Below are positions 11,557 to 22,242 of a DNA stretch of 64,000 nucleotides, piece by piece (within the stretch, counting starts at the first letter, position 1; every line of letters starts with the position of its first letter). Source of the DNA: Dryocosmus kuriphilus (Eukaryota > Arthropoda > Insecta > Hymenoptera > Cynipidae); assembly GCA_038277395.1 (NCBI GenBank), contig CM076197.1, forward strand, positions 71,209,348 through 71,273,347. Reading direction: 5' to 3'. The position numbers were made by a program, and so were the translations under genes. The notes below the pieces were generated by a model. It saw only the letters and a list, made by a program, of their open reading frames with translations, searched no databases and had not been told where the DNA came from.

Positions 11557-11672
11557 TCGATTAATACAATTTAATTGAATTCAACTCTTTGGACCCTAAA
11601 GCCAATTCCTCTACATCAACATTTCACAATTTTACTATCGAGGGTCAATATAATTCCCCACCGATTATTATT

Positions 11673-12575
11673 CGTAATAAAGTCTAAAAAAATTTTAAAC
11701 CCATCTAGATTCCAAAGATGTAATGATATCATATAATAATGTTGTCAAATTTGCGCTGTAACTGATTTTTTTGTACCCTCTGCGGTGACACAATATAATG
11801 ACAAGTAGCCAAATACCCAGAACCTACCGAAGATACCGCTAAGAACACGTTCCTGGTACGTAATTGGTACGATCCCAGCAAAAAAATTTTTTCCCCTGGT
11901 TTTCAAACAACAACGTACATATATATATTTGTTGGGACCGTACCAATTACGTACCAGGAACGTGTTCTTAGGTACGTTCCCGGTACGCGGCGGCTTCCTT
12001 ACAAGCATCCTATTGGGAACGTTCCAGCAACGATATTTTTGCTACGTAGGCGGACATTTTCGCCCAAGCCGGTACCTTCCTGTTACGCTTGTCGCCGTAC
12101 CACTTACGGTACCAAAGTACCAGAAAACAGGTCGCGGGTACGTACCGGCCTCGATCAATGTTAACTGGGTAGCTGGCTCTAGCTCGCTGCAGGAACACGT
12201 TTTCAAGATGGCCAAGCGCATAGGTGTCGACATTCGACAATCAAAGTTTCTGGGTTTGCAGCCTCTGCTTCTTCAAAATATTAACAACTTCAGAAGCTAT
12301 ATAGAAAAGGAAATAAATAAAGAACACAAAAAAAGCTGGACTAACTTTCGTTGTCTTACTTCAAGCCTTTGCCGAGGCAACTTCATGTCTTGAACATGTG
12401 CGCTTGCAGCGAAGGAGAGCCAGCTGTTTGGCTACTTGCCATTCTGTTGTGTGTCATCACAGTCGGCTTAAAAAAATCAGTTACAACGCAAATTTGAGAA
12501 CCATTACACATGATATCATTCGATATTTGGAATTTACATGGTTTTAAAAATTTTTTAGACTTTATAACGAATTCC
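11673..12575. mobile_element. TIR element with a GTAC-rich inner palindrome
   Basis: Ends near 11678 (AATAAAGTCTAAAAAA) and 12568 (TTTTTTAGACTTTAT) are inverted repeats that continue inwards over about 55 bases to ATGATATCAT, and outwards to GGAATTCGT on the left side of the interrupting palindrome (about 10505). Inside, 11850-11887 and 11931-11967 form a second hairpin sharing GTACCAGGAACGTGTTC. Bases 11820-12150 are unusually GC- and GTAC-rich for this window. The ORFs here (11929-12393 and antisense) follow the repeat and match no protein I know. Confidence 0.55.
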
Positions 12576-13029
12576 TAGGAATTCGAGTTGTCAAACCCTC
12601 GGATTCGAATATGTTTTCCTTTTAGAAATTAAAAATCTACGAACTGTTAAAAGTATTTGATAATTTAATTTATTATCTTAATTTTAAGAAGTTGCAAACT
12701 CCAAGTACAAATTTTATATCTAGGACTTTCATTACTCGATGTCGATACTAAACTAAGAAGAAAGTATACAAAAAGGGAGATTGTTATAAAGATTATGTTT
12801 AAACATTCCATAATTTATTTTAATAGTCTACGGTCTACCTCCTGTAAACAATTCTTTTATATATGAGGAAAGTCTGTTGATGTGGTTAGTCTAAATAAAT
12901 TTTATATCTGTAACTCGATGATAATGTCTAAGATTTTTATTACTCGATGTCGATATTAGAATAAGAGAGACTTCGAACTTCCACATTTTTCTATCTTTTT
13001 GATACTTTTTTTGAGAAGGATACTTTTTT

Positions 13030-14168
13030 GCAACTTTGCTCAATGAAAATCTCTTGAAATAATTCGAAATATTTGAAATTTTTGTGATATCTTTTTAAAT
13101 ATTTGAAATATTTCTGAAATCTTCGAAATTTTTTTGAAATCATTTGAAATCTTTGTAAAAACTATTAAATATTTGAAGTCTTTTAAATCTTAATGAAACT
13201 TTTGAAATCTCTTAAAATATTTGTTAAATATTCGAAATATTTTGAAATTTTTGTGCTGTCTTTTGAAATTTTTCTGTTGGTTGGTCGACTGCAAGAAATG
13301 AATTTCAACTATAACATTTTTGTTTGAGAATACATCCTTTTTAGTTGAAAATTTAAATATTTTTCTCAGAAATTCAAGGATTTTCTTAACAATTCAGCCT
13401 TGGTTAAAAAATCATGTTTTTTGCTGGAAAATTCAAATGTTTGACTAAAAGTAATTTTTTTCCATGAAAACTCATATTGTGTGGAAATTCAACTATATTG
13501 TTAAAAATTGATCCTCTTCAGTTAAAAATTAAACTATTCCGTTGAAAACTAATTTTCTCTTGTTGAAAGTGTAACTATTTTTTACTGAGAATCTATTTTT
13601 GTTTCTTACAAATTAATTTTCTTTGTGGTTGATAATTCCACTATTTTTATCCACAAAGTAATATTTTCTGGCTCAAAATTCAACTGTTACATTTTTGGTT
13701 TATGAATTCATCTTTCTGATTGAGAATTAATCTTTTTAGTTTTATTTATATTATTTCTTTAACGATTTTGTTTGAAATACAAACATTTTGTTTAAAAAAA
13801 TAATTTTTAGTTAAAAACTAGTTTTCTGTTTGTTGAAAATTCATGTTTCTTGGGTGTAAATTTAACTGCTTTATTGAAAATTGTTTTTTTTTTGACTTAA
13901 TAATTCAACTATTTTTGCTTGAAAATTAAACTGTTTTTCGCTTTAAAATTTATTTCTGTTTGTTGAAAATTCTTTTTTTGGGATTGATAATTCAACTATT
14001 TTTGTCTGAAAAATAATATTTATTGGTTCAAAAGTCAAGTACGTATTACATGTTTGATTGAGAATTATTCTTTTTAGTTTAAAATTGAAATAATATGTTG
14101 TAAATTCAACAATTTTGTTAAAAAATCATTTTTGGGGTTAATAATTCAACTATTTTTGAATGAAAAAT

Positions 14169-14208
<40 letters not shown>

Positions 14209-14345
14209 TTTTTAAGGCAATTGTAACATTTTTGCTGGAGCATTTATCTTTCTTGGTTGAAAATTAAACTTCCGTTCAAAAATAATTTTTTGTTCTAGAA
14301 ATTTGTATCTGTTTTTGGTTAAAAATTCAACTATTACATTTTTTG
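13030..14345. repeat. Degenerate AT-rich minisatellite (TTGAAAATTCAACTATTTT-type)
   Basis: A long run of imperfect copies of words like TTGAAAATTCAACT, AATTCATCTTTTT and GTTGAAAATT. The first 250 bases are GAAATATTTGAAATTTTTG-like. A pure AT tract is at 14174-14199, followed by a T run. There is no gene. Confidence 0.8.
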
Positions 14346-14363
14346 TTGGGAATTCATTCTTTT

Positions 14364-15634
14364 ACATTCTCATCAGAGAAGGTATTAGATTTATGCAAAA
14401 TTTGACTTTCGCGGATTTCATGAAATCTCCACGTTTTAAGACCTCCTGAATCCGAAAAAAATGGTTTTTACGACCGTGTCTGTCTGTCTGTTGGCGTTGT
14501 CGTCGTTGTTGGCGTTGTCGTCGTTGTTGTCGTCGTCGTTGTTGTCGTCGTTGTCGTTGTCGTCTGTTCCCACGATAACTTTCGAAGGACTAATCGGATT
14601 GGATTGCGCTTTGGCACACTTCTTTAAGGTCCAAAAAGAAAGGACGAGTTCGTTAACCAGCGGTTTTTGACCAACGATTATGGTTTTATCCATCAAAAAC
14701 GGTTTTCACAAAATCAAAAAATCCATTTTCCGGCTAAACTATCAGAGATACAAAAAAAAATGTAAGAAAGTGAAATTGTTCATCTTCAAAAAATCTACAA
14801 ATTTTGTCTTAACCGTTTTTTGATAAAATGAACGGTTTTTGATTTAATCAAGAAAACGCTATTAAAATTAAAAAACTGTGGTTTCCCGCCAAAATATTCA
14901 AGATACCAAAAAATGGTAAAGAACAAAGTTGTTCAATTTAAAAAGATCTACAAATTTTGTTTTAACCATTTTTTTATAAAATGCACGGTTTTCGTTTTAA
15001 TCGATAAAACGTTATTAAAAATTAAAGATTTCAAATTTTCCGCCAAACATGGAAGATACGAAAAAATAATAATAAACAAAGTTGTTCGTCTCTTTAAATT
15101 GTCTACAAATTTGCTCTCTATCATTTTTTTGATCAGACGCGTAGTTTTTGAGTTATTCGTGAAATATGTTATGAAATATAAAGAAAACCACTTTTCAGCA
15201 AAACTGTGCAAGATATGAGAAAATATTAACAAGCAGAATTGTTCACCTTGGAAATAGCTACAAAATTTATTTATAAGACTCATCGTTTTACTTTTAAGAA
15301 TCGAAATCCTGTATTGTAAAAATTTGGAAAATCAAAAAGAGCTTTACCAATCTATAATGTGTTTTAAAGAAACGTAATTATCGAGCGCGAAGCGCGAGTG
15401 TCATAATGAGAATGTATTCCTTAAGGGCGAGCCTTAAGTAAAATAATTTCTTTTGTAATTTCTAATTTAAAGGTTTATACGATCTATAAACACCGAGCGC
15501 GTAGCGCGAGGTGAATAATCTATCGAGCGCGAAGCGCGAGTGTCAACAGACGCGCACCCTAGGCGCGCTCATACTTCGCGCGAAGCGCGGCGCGCGTAGC
15601 GCGCGATGAGAATGTGCCCGCGCAGCGGGCAGAT
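14364..15634 (+). mobile_element. HINE/DINE-1-like repeat, copy A3 (complete)
   Basis: The 5' tip is ACATTCTCATCAGAGAAGG. A conserved block carries an ORF-like antisense frame (MMDKTI(I/T)VGQK...LVNELVLSF...SNPISPSKVIV). A (GTCGTT)n tract is at 14490-14560, and tandem ~150 bp modules around ATAAAATGCACGGTTTTCG lie at 14770-15250. CGAGCGCGAAGCGCG hairpins fill 15385-15600. The 3' end is GATGAGAATGTGCCCGCGCAGCGGGCAGATTTTT. It is inserted into the AT-rich minisatellite. Confidence 0.8.
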
Positions 15635-15821
15635 TTTTCAATTGAAAATTTAACTATTTTTTTTTTTTGGAAGTCAAACTACTTTTTTTCTTAATTCATC
15701 TTTGTTTGAAAGATTATGTTTTTTGAGTGAAAATTCAAATTTTGAGCTTAAAATCAATTTTTTTAAACTCATCTTTCCTGAGTGAAAATTCAACTTCTTT
15801 TATTAAGAATTTCTTTTTTTT

Positions 15822-17024
15822 ACATTCTCATCAGAGAAGGGTATTAGATTTATGTAAAATTTGACTTTCGCGGATTTCATGAAATCTCCACGTTTTGAGA
15901 CCCCCTGGATCCGAAAAAACAGTTTTTACGACGGTGTCTGTCTGTCTGTGTTTGTTGTCGTCGTCGTCGTCGGAGTCTGTTCCCACGATAACTTTCAAAG
16001 GACTAATCGGATTGGAGTGCGCTTCGGTACACTTCTTTAAGGGGCAAAAAGAAAGGACGAGTTCGTTAACCAGCAGTTTTTGACCAACAGTTATAGTTTT
16101 ATCCATCAAAAACGGTTTTCACAAAATCAAAAAATCCATTTTCCGGCTAAACTATGAGAGATACAAAAAAAAATGTAAGAAAGTGAAATTGTTCATCTCA
16201 AAAAAATCTACAAATTTTGTCTTAACCGTTTTTTGATAAAATAAACGGTTTTTGTTTTAATCAAGAAAACGCTATTAAAATTAAAAAACTCTGGTTTCCC
16301 GCCAAAATATTCAAAATACAAAAAAAATGGTAAAGAACAAAGTTGTTCAATTTAAAATGGTCTACAAATTTTGTTTTAACAATTTTTTGATAAAATGCAC
16401 GGTTTTTGTTTTAATCGATAAAACGTTATTAAAAATTAAAAATTTCAAGTTTCCCGCCAAACTATGAAAGATGCGAAAAAATGATAATAAACAAAGTTTT
16501 TCACCTCAAAAATATCTACAAATTTGCCCTCTAGATTTTTTTTGAGCAGTCGCGTAGTTTTTGAGTTATTCGTGAAATATGTTATGAAATATAAAGAAAA
16601 TCACTTTTCAGCAAAACTATGCAAGATATGAGAAAATATTAACAAGCAGAATTGTTCACCATGGAAAGAGCTACAAAATTTATTTATAAGACTCATCGTT
16701 TTGCTTTTAAGAATCGAAATCCTGTATTGTGAAAATTTGGAAAATCACAAAGAGCTTTACCAATCTACAATGTGTTTTAAAAAAATCTAATTATCGAGCG
16801 CGAAGCGAAAGTGTCATGATGACAATGTATTCCTTAAGGGCGATAGAGCCTTAAGTAAAATAATTTCTTTTGTAATTTTTAATTTAAAGGTATATACCGA
16901 GCGCGTAGCGCGAGGTGAATAATCTATCGAGCGCGAAGCGCGAGTGTCAACAGACGCGCGCCGTAGGCGCGCTCATACTTCGCGCGAAGCGCGTGATGAG
17001 AATGTGCCCGCGAAGCGGGCAGAT
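15822..17024 (+). mobile_element. HINE/DINE-1-like repeat, copy A4 (complete)
   Basis: Same order as A3: 5' tip, conserved block, (GTC)n tract at 15955-15973, tandem modules, GCGCGAAGCGCG hairpins at 16795-16995, and the 3' tip GATGAGAATG plus hairpin GCCCGCGAAGCGGGC plus AGATT. It is 190 bp downstream of A3 in the same orientation, inside the same minisatellite. Confidence 0.8.
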
Positions 17025-17027
17025 TGT

Positions 17028-18290
17028 TGTATTGATAATTCATTTACTTTACGTTGAAAAATAATCTTTTTTAGTTGAAAATTCATCTATTTTCTTAAAA
17101 ATTCACTTCTTTTTGTTGAAAATTTAACTTTTTATTACAAATTCAAGTATTTGGTTGAAACTTCAACTGTTATATTTTGTGTTGGAAAGTTGGAAACTCA
17201 ACTATTTTTTTTAAAGTTCCTTTTCTTTGATTGATAATAATTGAACTGTTGATAATAATTCATCTATTTTTATTTAAAATCCAAATATTTGTTTTAAAAT
17301 TAAATAGTTACGTTTTTGGTTGTAAATACTTTTCTTTTCATTTTTGGTGGGAAAGTCAACTGGTTGGTTAAAGACTTGTCTTTTTCAGATAAAAAATAAA
17401 CTAATCCGTTTAAAATTAATTTGTTGTTGAATATGTAACTACTTTTGATTCAGAAATTAATTTTTTTCATTGGTTTCATTCATTGGTTGAATTTTTGTTT
17501 ACTTTGGTTGACAATTCATCTTTTTTTAATTGAAAATTTTATTATTTTTCTTAAATTCAACAATTTTGTTAAAAATTAATTTTTGGTTGAAAAATCAAGT
17601 TTTTTGGTCGAAAATTCTACCGTTTGTATGAAAATAAATTTTTCTTTTTCCAGATTCATCTTTTTTTGTATGAAAATTCAACTGTTTTATTGACAATTTT
17701 TTCTTTGGGTTGATAATTGAATTATTTTCGGTTGAAAAATAATATTTTTTTGTTAAATTGAACTATAACGTTTTCGTTTGAAAATTAACCTTTTTGAGTT
17801 GAAATCTCAACTATTTTGTTAAAAATTAGTCTTTTTTAGTTAAAAATTCAAATATTTGGTAGAACTTTCAACCGTTACATTTTTTGCTGAAAAGTTGGAA
17901 ATTCAAATATTTGTTTGAAAACTCGTTTTCTTTGATTTGGTAATAATGGAACTATTTTTATTTGATAATTTATCTTTTTTTGGTTGAAAATTCAACTGTT
18001 TAGGTGAAAATAAATTTTTTGTTAAAAACTCATCTTTTTTGGGTGGAAATTCAACTCTTTAGTTGAAAATCAATTTTATGTTGAAATTTATTGAAATTTT
18101 CTTTTTTGGGTTGATAGTTTAACTATTTTTCGTTGAAAAAAAATCTTTTTTTGTTCGAGTCAACTCTAACGTTTTTGTTTGAGAAATCGTTTTTTAAAGT
18201 GAAAATTTAACTTTTTACTATTAAAAATTCAAATATTTTGGTATAAATTTCAAATGTTGTTAAAAATTGTAAATTCAACTTTTTTTTGAA
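17028..18290. repeat. AT-rich minisatellite, continuation
   Basis: This is the same TTGAAAATTCAACTATTTT-type degenerate array as 13030-14345, evidently one array split by copies A3 and A4. There is no gene. The stretch 18300-19090 is unique AT-rich sequence, probably 3' flank and UTR of the next gene. Confidence 0.75.
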
Positions 18291-19090
18291 AAACTGAATT
18301 GTTATATTAGAACTATTATATTAGTATAATGATAAATAATTAAAAATAGTCGAGTAATTGTTGAATATTGACTATACGGTACTACACATCTAACGGGTGT
18401 AGATAAACTCGTAAACGTCTAATCGATCGAATACATGCATCTTTACTTTATAAATATATTTATCTAGAATGCAACATTTATTTCATAAAAAAGGAAATCG
18501 ATAGTGTAATGTCAAAAATATGTGAATAACAAAAACAATGAAAGAAATATGTTAAAAATAATTTATTACACAGTTTATCCATTCTATATTGTATAAGTAT
18601 TTATTAATATACGTGAATCACTTCTCGATATAACAGCTCTCGTCATACTGAAAAATATGTTATAATTTTGTTCCGTAATTCGCTATAACTAGCACTTACT
18701 AATATATAACTGCGTTTACTGAAGTTTGTTCGATTCACTTCTGAATTGAACATATACATAGTAAGTCGTTATTGAAACATACAAACTTTTATCATATGCT
18801 TTAAAAAAGCTGAAATATAATTAATCATTCTGGAGGGCGTCGATTTAGAAAGTAAAACGAATTCTTATATGAATCACTCCATTAACCAAAACCTTGTTCT
18901 TACAACACCAGAATCGCAGCTCGACAACAAAAATAAGCCTTCGTTTTTTTAGAAATCACTATAATCACAAAAGATCCATACATAAATAATCAGAAAAATC
19001 ACCCTATTTAAATCGCAATTCCAAGTCAACGATTCTTACGCTTGTGCGTCTACAATTCGAAATTTACAATAACTCAAAGTTATAACTCAC

Positions 19091-20925
19091 TTAAGGTACA
19101 AAAATATAATGAGAAACGTCATTAGTGTCTTCAATTACTTTCGACTTTAAAAGCTTGATTTCCAGCCTCAGTTTTTCCTTCTTTAATTTCAACATCTCAG
19201 TCTCATGAAAGAGTTTTTCCTGCTCGGCTTTGAGGACCGCTAACTGCTCGTGCAGCAACTGGTGTCCCTCATCTTCAGAAATCAGAATATCCTGATTGTC
19301 GTTGCTCTCGGCCTTGGTTTCCGCAGATTTCACTCTGTTCGGTTCACTTTCCACACTACTATCTACTTCCGAATCCATTTTTCCTTCAGCTTTCATTAGC
19401 CATATTTTCTCTGGTTCCTGAATTAGAATGGGGGATTTTCGTGCAGGTGACGAATGGATTGACAAGACCTTTTGCGGGGGACGAGACAAGCTTCCTTTTT
19501 TTATTTTATCCTCTTCTCCGGATGGCGTAATTGGAGACAATGCTATAAATAAAAAAACAATTTCAATTATTAATCTAGGCCACAGTTTTCAACTATTGTT
19601 TCACTTTAAATTGTATACCTTCTTGAGTTGGAGACTGACTATCGCGTACACTAGAAGACAAGGGATAAGTGCTGAATTCTCTCTCATCAACAAAAACAGA
19701 TTCATCCGCATTCACAATCGACTCGACTATAACCGAAGGATCGCCGTCTTCCATCACCAACTCTCCGACTATTTCTCCATTAACGCTTATTATATCTGAA
19801 CCTCTTCTGACACTAACTAGTTGACCTTCTGCGTTGCTCATTTCGTCAACGGATTCTTCCTGCATCAGAGGATCGCCGTAAGAATCGTCACCATCGTTTC
19901 CTTCACTAGCTTCCAATTCTGTCGAAAAACTCTGTAAAATAGAAAAAATTGCAATAATTTAAACTTCGATATCAATCACAGAATCATTTCTTAGATAAAC
20001 GTACATCTTGGACCCAACTAGAAGCTTCGTGTTCTGACTTCATCCTCTTTATCGTTTGCGCCATGTCTTCTTCAGATTCCAAAAAAACTTTTCTCCCGCT
20101 TTCCTTACTTTGCATCTTCTCAATGTCATGTATCTTTTTAAAAAGCTGATAAGCTCTCTCGGGGGTGATTTCCTTTTTGTGTTTGTTTGCTGCCGCAATG
20201 TTGAATAAGTCCTTGGAGCGTAGAATCTTATTGGTTCGCAATCGGACGTATTCCTTTAATCGTTTTCTGTCTATGTGAAGTTGCATGAGATCTTGAACCT
20301 CTTGTCTAATTTCTCCGCAAAGTTTTCGTTCCTGGGGAAGGTTCTTGAATAACTCCTGTTGAATTTAAGAATGAATTTCAAGTCATCAATTGAATAAATA
20401 TTTGAGACAAAAATAAAAAATGTAAATACGACCTCTGATATCTCGTGGTTGTGTTCGTTGTTTACACTCGTCACTTCCAACTTTGTCCCATCTTTTGAAG
20501 CTCTTAGCATTATATGAGCCGGACAGTTGGTCCTTATAGATCTGAAAAAAATTTAAATAAAATTGCATGAAATACGAAGTTTTGAAACAAAAATATATAT
20601 GTTTAAACTGAGTAAATAAGTATAATATATAAATTTAAATTAAAACTCACTGAGATTGTCTCCTTCCAGCTCCTCGTGGTAGAAACTTTTGACCCCCGTA
20701 AATGCAAGCATACTTCACAGAATAATATTTTAATCGAGCACTGATAGGTCGAGCAGTCTTCATGTGAGCTCCATTTACAGTCCGACTGTCTCTTCGCCAA
20801 TAATGCACAAGACTTTGCTTTGAAAATCTCTCCAATTTCTGTTCGAGATCTTCATAACTATCAAACATTTCCCCAAGATGAAAAGACACGTCCTCATCGT
20901 CTGTTGCACTTACATTCATTATCAC
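19091..20925 (-). CDS. ZSWIM3-like protein with N-terminal FAR1/GCM-type zinc-finger domain
   Basis: Exons on the minus strand: 20925-20651, 20541-20433, 20355-20005, 19931-19619, 19542-19091. All junctions are GT/AG and keep frame, giving 499 aa. Residues 20-125 resemble the N-terminal domain of ZSWIM3/ZSWIM1 proteins. A YYSVKYACIY strand carries C74, TNCPAHIML carries C98, and NNEHNHE carries H122 and H124, a C-C-H-H arrangement as in FAR1/WRKY-GCM1 zinc fingers. The central part (about 130-245) is charged and helical. Residues 250-400 are acidic and low in order. The C terminus (about 440-485) is a Leu/Glu/Lys coiled coil (LAVLKAEQEKLFHETEMLKL). No SWIM zinc finger or transposase-like core is visible. 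It may bind DNA, possibly as a domesticated MULE-type N-terminal domain, which is inference. The start is the first Met; Met3 is equally possible. Confidence 0.75.
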
Positions 20926-20929
20926 TCAA

Positions 20930-22240
20930 TTAATTTAAAAGCTGACGAAAAAATAAAGATATTAATATTTTATTAACAACAAAAAAGATTATAATCCTAA
21001 AAGATAATAATAGTACCCATGAGACAGATCCGCCGAAACAACCTACATCAATCAAATTGTCATATTATGTACATATTTCCATTTATAAAAAAGTTACTTT
21101 CTTTGCTGAAGCAATTGGCTGAAGTATGTCAAAATAAAATAAAAACCAAGTGTTTTTGTTAACAATCTTTGACATTTTTCGTTCTATACGCTCTATACGT
21201 TTTTCAACTAGGTTAGGATTAGGATTATCCCTCTTTTGACACAATATCATTTTTTAAGATTTTAATTTTTCTTTAAGAAGATTTTTTAAATGATTCGAAT
21301 TATTAGGGACAAGTGAGCATCTGTTGAAAACTTTAAATAGAGCAAAATAATAAACTATTTATATTTTGAGGTTATGTTTCGTTTTGATTGGCGTGGCAGA
21401 AGCCAAGATGGTCGGAGAACTGTTGCCCGTGACCAAACTCATTTTTCTCGAGAGACGGACGAACTGAATGGGGCCCGATTTCTAGTTTCCTTATAATTTT
21501 TATTTTTCCCAGTGTTAAAATATCGCAAGAAACTTCAAAAGAAAGCTGAGCGGATACTTTCAGTTATGAAAATTGCAAGAAATGTAGGAAACAACAACTT
21601 ACCCCAATTTTACGTCATGACGCACTAGATATGTGATCCCCCCTGCCGCGCAACGCTACGTTCCTGCATTTTAAATTCCTTTTGTTATTTTTTCTTGACA
21701 AAAAATAGTATTTTCTTCTCTCGCTTTAATCAAATTTGGTTGTTTTAAAAAAATATTTTGAATAACTGAATTTCAGTTTTATCCAATTGACTTTTAACAA
21801 ACTATAATTAGTTTTTAAAATAAATCAATTTCATGTTCATAATCATTGTAAAAAGTATTCTGTAATTGACGTAATATGTAATTAATTATAGAGTATAAAA
21901 GAGTTTTTTAGATCTTCAGTGTTTTATAACTTGGAAAATAAATTTAAGATAATACACGGGAGTAATGAGTTTTTTAATAAAACTGTATTTGGCATAAGAA
22001 ACATTACATTTAATTCATAAAGATATACAAGAATATAAACAGTATCTTAAAATATTGTTCCTCGGTTCGTTCTAAAATTGTCAATCGTTTTGTTTATATA
22101 ATTTTTACATTGCTATGAAGTCATTGTCATTGTATCACAAATTAAAAAATGACATATTTTAACTTTAATGTCATTGTAACCTAAAATTAGTTCCGTTTAA
22201 TTTACAAAGCCTTACCAGATGGGCGCAGTAAATATTTAAA
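20930..22240. other. Intergenic region between the ZSWIM3-like gene and FKBP15
   Basis: No coding exon found. Both genes run on the minus strand, so 20930-21500 should hold the ZSWIM3-like promoter and 5' UTR, and sequence just below 22243 the FKBP15 3' UTR. The segment 21370-21480 and 21640-21660 is more GC-rich than its surroundings, but I see no ORF. Confidence 0.5.
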
Positions 22241-22242
22241 TA

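Larger units (their letters stand above)
10523..11669. mobile_element. 1.1 kb near-perfect palindrome, Penelope-like terminal repeats head-to-head
   Basis: Left arm 10523-11068 and right arm 11088-11634 are almost identical inverted copies around a spacer of about 18 bases near 11078. Both arms contain the block CGAAACGTTTGGTGT next to CCACTGA(C/T)GAGGGCC, which is characteristic of Penelope-like element termini. The insertion is bracketed by the direct repeat ATTCGTAATAAA (near 10510 and 11673), which I read as a 12 bp target duplication. It has no ORF of note. It interrupts the left end of the 11673-12570 element. Confidence 0.75.

Noticed and set aside
11929..12393. 154-codon open frame on the plus strand
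   Set aside because: It lies entirely in a palindromic, GTAC-rich transposon, has an antisense partner of similar length and no known domain. Its openness follows from the repeat composition.
13030..18290. CRISPR-like or satellite array
   Set aside because: Units vary in length and sequence with no regular spacer. It is a degenerate AT-rich minisatellite typical of insect introns and spacers.
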